NCBI RefSeq assembly: GCF_045223415.1
Contig: NZ_JBEQZJ010000018.1
Location: forward strand, 1 to 64,000
DNA: 64,000 bases
Reading direction: 5' to 3'
Source: Hoskinsella mucinilytica
Lineage (GTDB): Bacteria > Bacillota_I > Bacilli_A > Erysipelotrichales > Erysipelotrichaceae
Position 1 is the first letter of the stretch; every line of letters begins with the position of its first letter. The notes under the pieces are model-generated. The model saw only the letters and a program-made list of their open reading frames with translations. It searched no databases and was not told the DNA's origin. The position numbers and the translations under genes were made by a program. This document shows positions 9,070 to 18,099 of this stretch, in pieces.

Positions 9070-9486
9070 TTGAGTAAGATCATATTAGCATCCCATGGAG
9101 AACTATCAAAGGGACTATTAAATTCAGTATCAATGATCGTAGGAGATCTTGCAAAAGATGTAGAAACATTTAGCTTGTATCCAGGTCAAAGTCCGAATGA
9201 TATCTTGCATCAGATAGAAGCGGATGTCAGAAACAATGAAGAAGAACAATATCTGATTTTGTGTGATATCAAAGGAGGTAGTGTTCATACAACATTATCT
9301 AAGCTTATTGTCTATCCTAATGTTGTTGTCATATCCGGAATGAACATGAATATGGTATTGGATCTCATATTGAGCCATCAAAACGGATTAACAGAGTCAG
9401 CGTTTGAAGGCTTGATTCAAAATGCGAAAGAAGGTATTACCCTATTAAGCAAAACGATCGCAGAATGCGATGATGAAGATTTCTAA
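9070..9486 (+). CDS. PTS mannose-family EIIA component
   Basis: A 138-residue cytoplasmic phosphocarrier. I start it at the TTG at 9070 because GAGAGGAG sits seven bases before it and the sigma-54 promoter at 9025-9039 lies inside the longer open frame. The N-terminus KIILASHGELSKGLLNSVSMIVG has the phospho-accepting histidine of EIIA-Man (SHG), and DIKGGSVHTTLSKL is the usual second signature. It accepts phosphate from HPr and passes it to the EIIB encoded next. First gene of a seven-gene operon. Confidence 0.92.
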   Translation: MSKIILASHGELSKGLLNSVSMIVGDLAKDVETFSLYPGQSPNDILHQIEADVRNNEEEQYLILCDIKGGSVHTTLSKLIVYPNVVVISGMNMNMVLDLILSHQNGLTESAFEGLIQNAKEGITLLSKTIAECDDEDF

Positions 9487-9501
9487 AGGAGGAAATTCAA
9501 A

Positions 9502-9972
9502 ATGATCAAGTTATTGAGAGTAGATCACAGATTATTACATGGACAGGTAGCATTCTCATGGACATCTCATCTTTCAGCAGATTGTATCTTGATTGCAAAT
9601 GATGAAGTATTAAATGATAGCTTAAGAAAAACAACCATGAAGTTGGCAAAACCAAATGGTACTAAGTTGGTTATGAAAACCATCAAAGATTCTATTGAAG
9701 CAATCAACAGTGGCGTTACAGATAAATATAAATTATTGATCGTTGTAGAATCCATTCAAGATGCTTATGCATTAGCAAAAGGTTGTGAGCAGGTAAAAAG
9801 TATCAATTTGGGTGGAACCAAGGCAAAAGATGGCACAAGAAATTTATCTAAAGCCATCAATGTCTTACCTGAAGAAGAAACATTGTTGAAAGAATTGATT
9901 CAAGATGGCTATGAAGTTGAAATCAGAATGGTACCGGATGATAATAAGGTACTTGTTGAGAAAGTATTGTAA
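9502..9972 (+). CDS. PTS mannose-family EIIB component
   Basis: A 156-residue EIIB of the mannose/fructose/sorbose family. The phosphorylated histidine is in VDHRLLHGQVAFSW (about residue 14, family motif DxRLxHGQ). Later family features are LGGTKAKDGTRNLSKAI and MVPDDNKVLVEKVL. It transfers phosphate from EIIA to the incoming substrate. Good GGAGG site; 15 bases after the EIIA gene. Confidence 0.94.
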   Translation: MIKLLRVDHRLLHGQVAFSWTSHLSADCILIANDEVLNDSLRKTTMKLAKPNGTKLVMKTIKDSIEAINSGVTDKYKLLIVVESIQDAYALAKGCEQVKSINLGGTKAKDGTRNLSKAINVLPEEETLLKELIQDGYEVEIRMVPDDNKVLVEKVL

Positions 9973-9987
9973 GAAGGAGGAGAAGGT

Positions 9988-10767
9988 ATGGTACAGGCAA
10001 TTTTATTAGGTTTGGTAGCAATGCTTGGTAATGCAGAATATCTGTTAGGAACAAGTTTATTATCAAGACCGATCATTATGGGAACATTAACAGGATTGGT
10101 ATTAGGGGATATTCCAACCGATGTAACTTTGGGGGCAACATTGGAGCTGGCTTTTATGGGAGCATTCTCTATCGGTGCCAGTATTCCTCCGGAAATGATT
10201 TCCGGTACGGTATTGGGTACTGCATTTGCGATTACAACAGGATCAGGTGCTGAAACTGCATTAACGGTAGGATTACCGGTTGCATCTCTTGTTTTGATTG
10301 CGAAAAATGTCGGAATGGTATTCATACTACCACCATTTGTTCACAAAGCAGATAAGTATGCTGCACAGGGCAATATGAAAGGTGTCGCAAGAATGCATTA
10401 TCTTGGTGGTTTGTTTGGTGTCAATTTGATCATCGGTGTCATTGTGGCAATCGGATTCTATGCAGGAGGACCTGCTGTACAATCATTACTGGATGTCATT
10501 CCGGAATGGGTATCTAAAGGATTAGAAATCACAATGGGATTATTACCGGCAATTGGATTTGGTTTATTACTACAAATGACTGTCAACAAAAAGGTTGCAT
10601 GCTTCTTTATGCTAGGATTTGCACTATCATCTTATCTTGGTATTCCGGTAACCGGTATCGCAATCTTCGGTGCAATTATTGCAATCGTTGTAACACAATT
10701 AGATAAAAACACAAAACTTCAAGCAGTAAGTACAGAAGGAGGAATAGATGAAGATGACGACTTCTAA
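9988..10767 (+). CDS. PTS mannose-family EIIC permease
   Basis: A 259-residue integral membrane protein rich in Gly/Ala/Ile helices. The N-terminal half holds the family signatures LLGTSLLSRPIIMGTLTGLVLGD and GATLELAFMGAFSIGASIPPE. It ends in an acidic tail. With EIID it forms the substrate channel. The EIID gene starts 20 bases before its stop, which points to coupled translation. Confidence 0.94.
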   Translation: MVQAILLGLVAMLGNAEYLLGTSLLSRPIIMGTLTGLVLGDIPTDVTLGATLELAFMGAFSIGASIPPEMISGTVLGTAFAITTGSGAETALTVGLPVASLVLIAKNVGMVFILPPFVHKADKYAAQGNMKGVARMHYLGGLFGVNLIIGVIVAIGFYAGGPAVQSLLDVIPEWVSKGLEITMGLLPAIGFGLLLQMTVNKKVACFFMLGFALSSYLGIPVTGIAIFGAIIAIVVTQLDKNTKLQAVSTEGGIDEDDDF

Positions 10768-11566
10768 TAAATTAACAAAAAAAGAGATCAATAAGGTATT
10801 CTGGAGATCCTTTGGGATGGAATGGGACTGGAACTATGAGCGACAAATGAACATGGCTTATTGTTATGCATTACTACCGGTCATTGAAAAACTTTATGAT
10901 AAAAAAGAAGATCAGATTGCCGCAATGCAAAGACATCTGGAATTCTTCAATACAACACCGCATTTATCTACTTTGATTCTGGGAATTACTGCCGCAATGG
11001 AAGAAAGTAATGCCAATGATCCTGACTTTGATACCGAAAGTATCAACAACGTTAAGATTTCCTTGATGGGACCTTTGGCCGGAATCGGAGATTCCTTTAT
11101 TTGGGGTACCTTAAGAATTATCGCTACCGGAGTAGGATTATCTTTGGCAACCAAAGGAAATATTTTAGGACCGATTTTATTCTTATTGATTTTCAATATC
11201 CCTGCACAGGGCTTACGTCTATATTTGATGAATGCAGGTTATAAGCTAGGATCATCTTTCTTAGAAAAAATTCAACAAAGTGGTTTGATGGAAACCTTGA
11301 CTTATGGTGCATCCATTCTTGGTTTGACAGTGATCGGTGCCATGACCGCAGAAAATGTTTCCATCAGTATACCCTTAGCAATCGGTTCAGGTGATGAGGC
11401 CACAACTATCGGAGATATATGTAATAATATCATGCCAGGCTTATTGCCATTGGGATTCACGTTATTTATTTATTTCTTATTGAGAAAGAACATCAAAACA
11501 ACAACCCTGCTTGTGTTATGTGCAATCATCGGCCTAGCTGGATCATTCTTTGGAATTTTAGGTTAA
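10748..11566 (+). CDS. PTS mannose-family EIID permease
   Basis: A 272-residue membrane subunit found only in the mannose family of PTS. Signatures are FWRSFGMEWDWNYERQMNMAYCYALLPVIEKLY near the start, FNTTPHLSTLILGITAAMEE, then SLMGPLAGIGDSFIWGTLRII, with three to four hydrophobic helices at the C-terminus. It overlaps the EIIC gene and shares its AGGAGG site inside EIIC. A second ATG at 10754 is an alternative start. Confidence 0.94.
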   Translation: MKMTTSNKLTKKEINKVFWRSFGMEWDWNYERQMNMAYCYALLPVIEKLYDKKEDQIAAMQRHLEFFNTTPHLSTLILGITAAMEESNANDPDFDTESINNVKISLMGPLAGIGDSFIWGTLRIIATGVGLSLATKGNILGPILFLLIFNIPAQGLRLYLMNAGYKLGSSFLEKIQQSGLMETLTYGASILGLTVIGAMTAENVSISIPLAIGSGDEATTIGDICNNIMPGLLPLGFTLFIYFLLRKNIKTTTLLVLCAIIGLAGSFFGILG

Positions 11567-11587
11567 CGAAAGAGAGGAAAAAAGAAC

Positions 11588-12583
11588 ATGTTAAAATTGA
11601 ATGAACAAAAACAAATCGATAGTGTAAGAGGAGCATTGGCATTAAGAGGAGCCATTAATGAAATCGTAGATGGTATTTGTAAAGAAGGTTATAAAAATAT
11701 TTGTTGGTTAGGAATCGGAGGAACTTGGGCAAGTAGTATGCAGGCAACGGTTCATATGAAAGAATATTCCGCCATTGAAACATGGGCTGAAAATGCTGCT
11801 GAATATCTAACTACCGGAAATAAACGTATTGGGAAGGGAACCATCGTCATTACTTCTTCCGTAACAGGAAATACCATCGAAGTAGTCAAAGCAGTAAAAA
11901 AATGTCAAGAAGCTGGTGCTAAAGTCATTGGGTTCATTGATATTGAAACAGCAGATTTGGCTAAAATGGTAGATTATTGTATTTCTTATGGACAAAATGA
12001 ACAATTGAAATTCTTTATGGTTGCGGATCGTTTTATGGTGAACAATCATGAAATGGACTTCTATGAAGATATGTATCAGAATTTTGAAACGTATTTGCCA
12101 GAAGCTTTGGTTGAAGTAGAAAAGAAAGCAGACGATTTTGGACAAGCTTTCGCAAAACAACACTGGAATGATGAACTACACTACTTTGTAGGCGCAGGAA
12201 ATCAATGGGGTGCAACGTATTCTTATGCGATGTGTTATTGGGAAGAACAGCTATGGATCAAAACAAAATCCATAACAGCTCCTGAATTCTTCCATGGTAT
12301 GTTTGAAATTGTCACAAAAGAAACACCAGTGACCGTTTATGTCGGAGAAGATGCACAGCGTTCCCTTTCTGAACGTGTAGTAAACTTTATTCCTAGAATT
12401 TGCGCTAATTATACAGTGATCGATACCAAAGATTATGAATTAAAAGGAATCAAAGAAGCATATAGAGGACATATTTCTCACTTAGTCATGCATGCGGTAA
12501 ATAATCGTATTGATGCTTATATGGAAAAAGAAACATGTCATCCTATGGAAATTCGTAGATATTATCGTAAACTGGAATATTAA
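11588..12583 (+). CDS. SIS-domain sugar-phosphate deglycase, FrlB/Gfr type
   Basis: A 331-residue protein with two SIS domains. FrlB-like enzymes cleave fructoselysine-6-phosphate to glucose-6-phosphate and lysine. The family marks are GIGGTWASSMQAT and SSVTGNTIEVVKAVKKC in the first SIS domain, and EFFHGMFEIVTKETPVTVYVG in the second; the E and H of E-x2-H-G align with the catalytic Glu and His of FrlB (EFRHGPLEIV). The C-terminus RRYYRKLEY also aligns with the end of FrlB. Its place behind a mannose-type PTS and sigma-54 promoter matches the Salmonella gfr operon. Whether it prefers fructoselysine or glucoselysine phosphate cannot be read from the sequence. Confidence 0.85.
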   Translation: MLKLNEQKQIDSVRGALALRGAINEIVDGICKEGYKNICWLGIGGTWASSMQATVHMKEYSAIETWAENAAEYLTTGNKRIGKGTIVITSSVTGNTIEVVKAVKKCQEAGAKVIGFIDIETADLAKMVDYCISYGQNEQLKFFMVADRFMVNNHEMDFYEDMYQNFETYLPEALVEVEKKADDFGQAFAKQHWNDELHYFVGAGNQWGATYSYAMCYWEEQLWIKTKSITAPEFFHGMFEIVTKETPVTVYVGEDAQRSLSERVVNFIPRICANYTVIDTKDYELKGIKEAYRGHISHLVMHAVNNRIDAYMEKETCHPMEIRRYYRKLEY

Positions 12584-12591
12584 AAGATTCA

Positions 12592-13260
12592 ATGAGGAAG
12601 TTGAAAGCAATCATCTTCGATATGGATGGGGTACTCTTTGATTCAGAAAGAGCTTATATGGATCGTTTGAATCGTTTTATGAATCAAGATGGAAAACAAC
12701 TTTCCATGGATATACAAAGGAAGCTATTAGGATCTGGTGATCAAGAGAAATGGAACGTCTTTGATACCATGTATGAAGGACGTCTGAGTAGAGAACAGTT
12801 CTTTAAGCGATATGATGAATATTATCGAAATGAGCCGTTCTCTTATCGATCACTTCTCTTTGATGGAGTAATAGATACCATATCTACTCTAAAGAAGCAG
12901 GGTTATCGCTTAGCATTGGCTTCTTCCTCTACTTTATATGAAATACACTCTGCTTTAGAAGAATGTCAGTTAACATCGTATTTTACTTCGATATTAAGTG
13001 GAGAACAATGCGTTAAGACAAAGCCGGATCCACAAATCTATTTGGATACCTTAAAGGCGTTAGATATTCAGACACAAGATTGTATCGTTGTAGAAGACAG
13101 TACTTATGGAATACGTGCAGCAAAAGCCGCAGGTCTATATGTAGTCGCAAAAAAAGAGGATACGATCAAAGTAGATCAAAGCGAAGCAGATGATATCATA
13201 TCTCATCACCATGAGCTGTTTTCTATCATCAATAAATTGGAAAGGAGTGATATCCAATGA
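12592..13260 (+). CDS. HAD-family phosphatase / beta-phosphoglucomutase-like
   Basis: A 222-residue HAD hydrolase with a small cap domain. Motif I is FDMDGVLFDSE (nucleophile D and acid D), motif II ASSS at about residue 105, motif III lysine in KTKPDPQIY, and motif IV VEDSTYGIRAAKAAG. This is the pattern of sugar-phosphate phosphatases and beta-phosphoglucomutases. It starts nine bases after the first SIS gene and overlaps the second by four, so it belongs to the pathway. A plausible role is dephosphorylating a product or a stalled sugar phosphate. The start is uncertain: there is no strong site before the ATG, and a TTG at 12601 preceded by GAGGAAG is possible. Confidence 0.88.
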   Translation: MRKLKAIIFDMDGVLFDSERAYMDRLNRFMNQDGKQLSMDIQRKLLGSGDQEKWNVFDTMYEGRLSREQFFKRYDEYYRNEPFSYRSLLFDGVIDTISTLKKQGYRLALASSSTLYEIHSALEECQLTSYFTSILSGEQCVKTKPDPQIYLDTLKALDIQTQDCIVVEDSTYGIRAAKAAGLYVVAKKEDTIKVDQSEADDIISHHHELFSIINKLERSDIQ

Positions 13261-14336
13261 AAAAAATGACAATGCAGGATTATATAAAAGAAACTCCTAT
13301 CGTTTGTAGAAATAATATCCAACATGCGAAAACGTTGGTTCGACCTTTATTAGATCAAATGAAGGGAAAAGATATCAAAGCTATATGGTTGATTGCGTCA
13401 GGATCAAGCTTTAATAGTTGTCATTGTGCAAGAGCAATGATGCGTTTATGTCTAAAATGTGAAATCAAAATTATCACACCATTTACGTTTACTTATTATG
13501 AACATGACATCAAAGAAGAAGACCTTGTTTGTGTTATCTCACAAAGTGGTTTGAGTACCAATGCAATCGAAGCATTGAAAAAACTAAAAGCAATGAACCA
13601 TACTACCATAGCATTAACAGGTAATCCTAATAGTGATATCAAGGAATATGCAGATCTTGTGATTGATTATGGTGTAAAAGAAGAACTCGTCGGCTATGTA
13701 ACAAAAGGAGTTACCACATTATGTTTATTCCTGATGTTATTTGCAATCGAAGCAAGCAATCATCAGGAGTATTTTGGAGAGCTGGAAAAAGCCATTGATC
13801 TAAATGAAGAAATGATAGATAAAACATTAGCGTTTATCCCACTACATTATAAGAATTTAACTTCTATGCGGCATATTTATTTCTGTGGTGCAGGAAGTAA
13901 TTATGGAACTGCATTAGAAGGTACGTTAAAAGCAGGAGAGACCATTCATATCCCTAGCTGTTGTTATGAAGTGGAAGAATATATTCATGGACCTAATTTA
14001 CAGCTGACACCGGAATACAATGTTATCTTCTTTGATGGTGGGGATGTCGCAAGTGAACGAGTGAAACAAGTATATCTAGCGACACGTAAGGTGAGTGATC
14101 GTGTATATATGATCAGCAATCATCCAGACTTGAAACAAGATTCCCATGTGCTTTCTTTATCAGATCAGGTCATGAGTGAATGTGCACCATTAGCATATCT
14201 TCCATTTGTACAATTGTTAAGCTATGTCATCAGCAGTGATTTAAATAGTGTCAAACAACATCCATTATTAAAGGAGTTTAAAAAGATCGCCAGCGCTAAA
14301 ACAGAAAGTTTTGTGAACTATGACGATGATGAATAA
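13257..14336 (+). CDS. Second SIS-domain deglycase-like protein
   Basis: A 359-residue double-SIS protein. It shows IASGSSFNSCHCARAMM and ISQSGLSTNAIEALKKL in the first domain and FCGAGSNYGTALEGTLK in the second. CYEVEEYIHGPNLQL keeps the Glu and His expected in sugar-amine phosphate deglycases or isomerases (GlmS, AgaS, FrlB group). It is clearly diverged from the SIS protein two genes upstream. In Salmonella gfr two deglycases handle fructoselysine- and glucoselysine-6-phosphate, and the pair here probably divides substrates in the same way. Last gene of the sigma-54 operon; a terminator follows at once. Confidence 0.83.
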   Translation: MKKMTMQDYIKETPIVCRNNIQHAKTLVRPLLDQMKGKDIKAIWLIASGSSFNSCHCARAMMRLCLKCEIKIITPFTFTYYEHDIKEEDLVCVISQSGLSTNAIEALKKLKAMNHTTIALTGNPNSDIKEYADLVIDYGVKEELVGYVTKGVTTLCLFLMLFAIEASNHQEYFGELEKAIDLNEEMIDKTLAFIPLHYKNLTSMRHIYFCGAGSNYGTALEGTLKAGETIHIPSCCYEVEEYIHGPNLQLTPEYNVIFFDGGDVASERVKQVYLATRKVSDRVYMISNHPDLKQDSHVLSLSDQVMSECAPLAYLPFVQLLSYVISSDLNSVKQHPLLKEFKKIASAKTESFVNYDDDE

Positions 14337-14341
14337 GAAAC

Positions 14342-14383
14342 ACTCTGTCTTACAGTGAATCGCTGTAGGCACAGAGTTTTTTT
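14342..14383 (+). terminator. Intrinsic terminator of the sigma-54 operon
   Basis: ACTCTGT pairs with ACAGAGT, with an inner TACAG/CTGTA stem, then a run of seven T residues. Confidence 0.9.
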
Positions 14384-14458
14384 ACTCTCAAGTTGATTTT
14401 ACATTGCATTTTTGATATATGCCCTGTAAGATAGGAATAGATAAAGGAGATGTTGTGT

Positions 14459-15265
14459 ATGCCAATGGTTATGCCGGTATTAACGATGTTATTGAGAGAA
14501 ATCAATGTCACAAATAAAAAAGGAAGTTCTTATGATATAGCGAAAGCTTTGTTAGATCATTATCATGAGATACCGAATCGAACCATTCATGAGATGGCTG
14601 ATGAATGTTATATATCTTCTGCATCATTATCTCGTTTTATTCGAACAATTGGCTTTGATCATTATACAGATTTCAAAGAAGCTTGTCGTAAAGAAATCGG
14701 AATCGAGGTAGACTATTCCAAGGATGTATCCAAGGCCAGTATTGATGATATGCGACCTATCATAGAACGATATACGGAAAGTATCAAGCATAATATTGAT
14801 TATACCTATCAACAAATGGATTTTTCTCAATTGGAACGCATTTGTAAAATGATGTTTGAAGCAAAAGAAATTGCCTTTTTCGGATTAGAATTTGCGATGT
14901 TATTAGGACAACATTTTCAAGTTAAAATGGCAAGTATGAATAAACTGGTACGATTGGGTTTGACTTATGAGGAACAAAAAGAGATTGCTCAACAGCTTCC
15001 TGAGCATGCGCTTGTATTTGTGGCTTCTTTAGAAGGTGGATATTTTTATCGAAATGATGAGGTTATGAATATCTTTCAACAAAAGCATGTAACCATTGTC
15101 GCAATGACGATGAATGAAAATACGAAAATGACAAAAGATATCGATGAAATTTTGATATGTAATAAAGTTAACAGTAATACAGAGGGAAGAATAACATTAT
15201 TGTATATGATAGAAATCTTGTTGATGTATTATTTTGTGAATTATCAAATGTACCATATGGAATAG
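14459..15265 (+). CDS. RpiR-family transcriptional regulator
   Basis: A 268-residue regulator. I start it at 14459 because AAAGGAG (14443-14449) is nine bases upstream; an ATG at 14450 is too close to that site. The N-terminus has the HTH_6 fold (YDIAKALLDHYHEIPNRTIHEMADECYISSASLSRFIRTIGFDHYTDFKEACRKE). The C-terminal half is a weak SIS domain (EIAFFGLEFAMLLGQHFQVKM) that would bind a sugar phosphate. It precedes two GH1 enzymes and a cellobiose-type EIIC and probably controls them. Confidence 0.9.
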   Translation: MPMVMPVLTMLLREINVTNKKGSSYDIAKALLDHYHEIPNRTIHEMADECYISSASLSRFIRTIGFDHYTDFKEACRKEIGIEVDYSKDVSKASIDDMRPIIERYTESIKHNIDYTYQQMDFSQLERICKMMFEAKEIAFFGLEFAMLLGQHFQVKMASMNKLVRLGLTYEEQKEIAQQLPEHALVFVASLEGGYFYRNDEVMNIFQQKHVTIVAMTMNENTKMTKDIDEILICNKVNSNTEGRITLLYMIEILLMYYFVNYQMYHME

Positions 15266-15386
15266 CATGATGAATTTCAATATTTGAAACTGACTTGGTG
15301 ATTATGAAATTACCGGGTCTTTTTTGATGACAGAAAAAAAGTAGTTCCATGATAAAGTGTAACTGTAAGATATGAGGAGGTTATAT

Positions 15387-16778
15387 ATGGAAAATCAAAG
15401 ATTTTCGAATACGTTTCTCTGGGGTGCCAGCACAAGTGCTTTTCAAATCGAAGGAGGGTATTTAGAAGGTGGCAAAGGACTTTCTACCACAGACTGTAGA
15501 AACGTTTTAAAGGGGATTGCCAATAGCTTTGTCGCAAGTGATCATTATCATCATTGGAAAGAGGACATCGCTTATATGAAAGAGCTTGGTATTGGCATTT
15601 ATCGCTTTTCCTTTAGTTGGGCTAGAATTATGCCGGATGGCTGGAATGTCAATGAACAAGGGTTACAGTTCTATGATCAAATCATAGAGGAATGTTTAAA
15701 CTATGGCATACAACCTTTTCCTACGCTTTATCACTTTGAAATGCCACAAGCATTGGTTGATGAATTTGGCGGATGGAAATCAAGAAAATGTATCGATGCT
15801 TATATCAAATATGCGAATATTTGTTTCCATCGTTGGAAAGGAAAGATACGTTATTGGGCAACCATCAATGAGCAATTGATTGCTTGTGCTGCATCTGATT
15901 TAAATGGAAATCATGAAACAGATCCTAAACAAAAATTAAAAGATATGTATCAAATGAGTTATCATATGTCCATTGCAGAGAAAAAAGCATTTCAGTTATT
16001 AAAAGAACTAGATGCTGACGCAAAAATTGGCGTTGTATGTTCCATGCAGGTCATTTACCCTGAAACATCTCATCCTATGGATATACAAGCCGCAAGTGAT
16101 GCACAAGATTTCCTACAACATATGTATCTTGATATGAGTGTTTATGGGAGATATCCACAACGTGTGATACATTACCTGAAAAAGAAACAGCTTTATCCTA
16201 ATACAGAAAAAGAAGATGAAGCATTGCTAGGTTATGGTCCTGATTTTATCGGTATCAATTATTACGCAAGCAACTGTGTGAAGGCAAAAAACGCAGAGGA
16301 AGACGAGCAAAAACTACCACCGTTTTATCGTAATGATTTATTTTCTATGGCAATCAATCATCATTTGCCTAGAACAAAATGGATGGAATATGGCATTGAT
16401 CCATGTGGTTTATCTATAGGGATTCGCCAATTGTATGAACGTTATCATCTACCGATCATGATTACAGAAAACGGATTGGCTTGTTGTGATGAACTTGTTG
16501 ATCATGAGGTAAACGATGATGATCGTATCGAATATTTACAAATGCATATTCTAGAGTGTCAAAAGCTCATTGAAGAAGGATATCCGCTGATTGGTTATTG
16601 TCCTTGGTCATTGATTGATGTACTAAGCTCTCATCAAGGTTTTTCTAAACGCTATGGTTTAATTTATATTGATAGAACAGATGAAGATGAAAAAGAGTGT
16701 GCTAGGATACCTAAAAAAAGCTTTGCATGGTATCAAAATTTAATCAAACAAAATAGGAAGGATGAACGATATGAATAA
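15387..16778 (+). CDS. GH1 6-phospho-beta-glucosidase
   Basis: A 463-residue GH1 enzyme. It hydrolyses 6-phospho-beta-glucosides delivered by a PTS. The acid/base Glu is in ATINEQ (about residue 162) and the nucleophile in ITENGL (about 361). The C-terminal SSHQGFSKRYGLIYIDR carries the Ser, Lys and Tyr that bind the 6-phosphate in this subgroup. The start at 15387 follows AGGAGG by seven bases. It overlaps the EIIC gene by eight bases. Together with RpiR, EIIC and a second GH1 it forms a beta-glucoside operon. Confidence 0.93.
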   Translation: MENQRFSNTFLWGASTSAFQIEGGYLEGGKGLSTTDCRNVLKGIANSFVASDHYHHWKEDIAYMKELGIGIYRFSFSWARIMPDGWNVNEQGLQFYDQIIEECLNYGIQPFPTLYHFEMPQALVDEFGGWKSRKCIDAYIKYANICFHRWKGKIRYWATINEQLIACAASDLNGNHETDPKQKLKDMYQMSYHMSIAEKKAFQLLKELDADAKIGVVCSMQVIYPETSHPMDIQAASDAQDFLQHMYLDMSVYGRYPQRVIHYLKKKQLYPNTEKEDEALLGYGPDFIGINYYASNCVKAKNAEEDEQKLPPFYRNDLFSMAINHHLPRTKWMEYGIDPCGLSIGIRQLYERYHLPIMITENGLACCDELVDHEVNDDDRIEYLQMHILECQKLIEEGYPLIGYCPWSLIDVLSSHQGFSKRYGLIYIDRTDEDEKECARIPKKSFAWYQNLIKQNRKDERYE

Positions 16779-18099
16779 ATTTATGACAATGATGGAACAT
16801 TATCTCGTTCCATTAGCAAACAAGATTTCCGCAAACCGCTACTTAAAGACAATCAGTAATGGTTCTATGGCTTTGCTTGGCATCATTATGCTAGGTTCCT
16901 TGTTTACTGTGATATCCAGTATTACTTGGGAACCTTATCAAACTTTTTTGACAAGTTCAGGATTGGGCACGTTACTAGGCTATGTACCGGATTTCACAAT
17001 TGATCTATTGGCATTATATATGGCATTTTCCATTGGGTATCAAGGCGCAAAAATATTTGAAATCAAAGATAAAGCATTCAATGCAGGAGCGATTTCACTT
17101 GTTTGTTTCTTGTTGTTAACACCAATCAACACGACCGCAATGGAAGGCTCTACCTTTTTAGATATCAGCTATCTAGGCGCTAAAGGTGTTTTTGTCGCTT
17201 TGATAACCGGTATTATCACAGTGAAGATCCTTGCCTTCTTTGTAAAACGTAATTTTACGATCAAAATGCCAAATGGGGTACCATCCATGGTTATGGAATC
17301 CTTCTCAGCTTTGATTCCCGCTACGGTTATTGTTGTATTATTTGCGTTGATAAAGTTTGGGTTTGCGCAGACGTCTTATGAAACAGCGAACAACTTCATT
17401 TATACGATACTACAAACTCCGATTCAATCATTAACAGGTAGCTTACCGGCCTTTCTTTTATTGATACTGGTATCTCAATTATTATGGTTCTTTGGCGTTC
17501 ATGGTTCTATGACGGTATTACCGATCCTTTTCCCTATCTTCCTTGGTTATCTTGCAGAAAATACAGCAGCAGTAGAAGCCGGAAAGATAGCACCAAATGT
17601 AATCAATTTCGGTTTATATGATCTGGCTTGTCTTGGCGGTTGTGGCGCAACCATAGGTTTGGTTATCGTCATGTTCTTTTTCTCAAAAAGCAAACGATAC
17701 AAAGCCTTTTCTAAGCTTGTATTACCTTGTGGCTTATTCGGAGTAAATGAACCAGTCGTATTTGGCATGCCATTGATGTTGAATGTCATGATGCTGATTC
17801 CTTTCTTATTAACACCGATCATTATCGTCACAATCGGTTATCTTCTTATTCAACTTCATGTGATTACACCTACCATCGGTGTGTTAGGTGCCGGTTCCTT
17901 ACCACCACTTGTTCATGGTATCGTACAAGGTTCTCTATCATTTGGTATCTATGAACTGTTTGCTACAGTTCTATCCATGATCCTTTACTTCCCATTCTTC
18001 AAAATTCTAGATAAACAAGCATGTGTTGAAGAACAAGTTGCGGAAAAAGACGAAATCTCATCTGAAGATGATCTGTCTTTTGAAAAGGAGGACTTATGA
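16771..18099 (+). CDS. PTS lactose/cellobiose-family EIIC permease
   Basis: A 442-residue permease with about ten transmembrane helices. The N-terminus (MNKFMTMMEHYLVPLANKISANRYLKTISNG) and later FGVHGSMTVLPILFP and FGVNEPVVFGMPLMLN are cellobiose-type EIIC signatures. The start at 16771 is nine bases from AGGAAGG; an ATG at 16762 is too close. No EIIA or EIIB of this family is encoded in this operon, so these must come from elsewhere; the operon at 38908 encodes both. It overlaps the next GH1 gene by four bases. Confidence 0.93.
   Translation: MNKFMTMMEHYLVPLANKISANRYLKTISNGSMALLGIIMLGSLFTVISSITWEPYQTFLTSSGLGTLLGYVPDFTIDLLALYMAFSIGYQGAKIFEIKDKAFNAGAISLVCFLLLTPINTTAMEGSTFLDISYLGAKGVFVALITGIITVKILAFFVKRNFTIKMPNGVPSMVMESFSALIPATVIVVLFALIKFGFAQTSYETANNFIYTILQTPIQSLTGSLPAFLLLILVSQLLWFFGVHGSMTVLPILFPIFLGYLAENTAAVEAGKIAPNVINFGLYDLACLGGCGATIGLVIVMFFFSKSKRYKAFSKLVLPCGLFGVNEPVVFGMPLMLNVMMLIPFLLTPIIIVTIGYLLIQLHVITPTIGVLGAGSLPPLVHGIVQGSLSFGIYELFATVLSMILYFPFFKILDKQACVEEQVAEKDEISSEDDLSFEKEDL

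Noticed and set aside
9070..9486. A longer EIIA protein starting at 8974
   Set aside because: That frame would place the sigma-54 promoter inside the coding sequence, has no ribosome binding site and adds residues unlike the family.
9070..14336. Plain mannose or sorbose uptake operon
   Set aside because: The permease family fits, but two SIS deglycase-like genes and a GfrR-type sigma-54 activator point to Amadori compounds.
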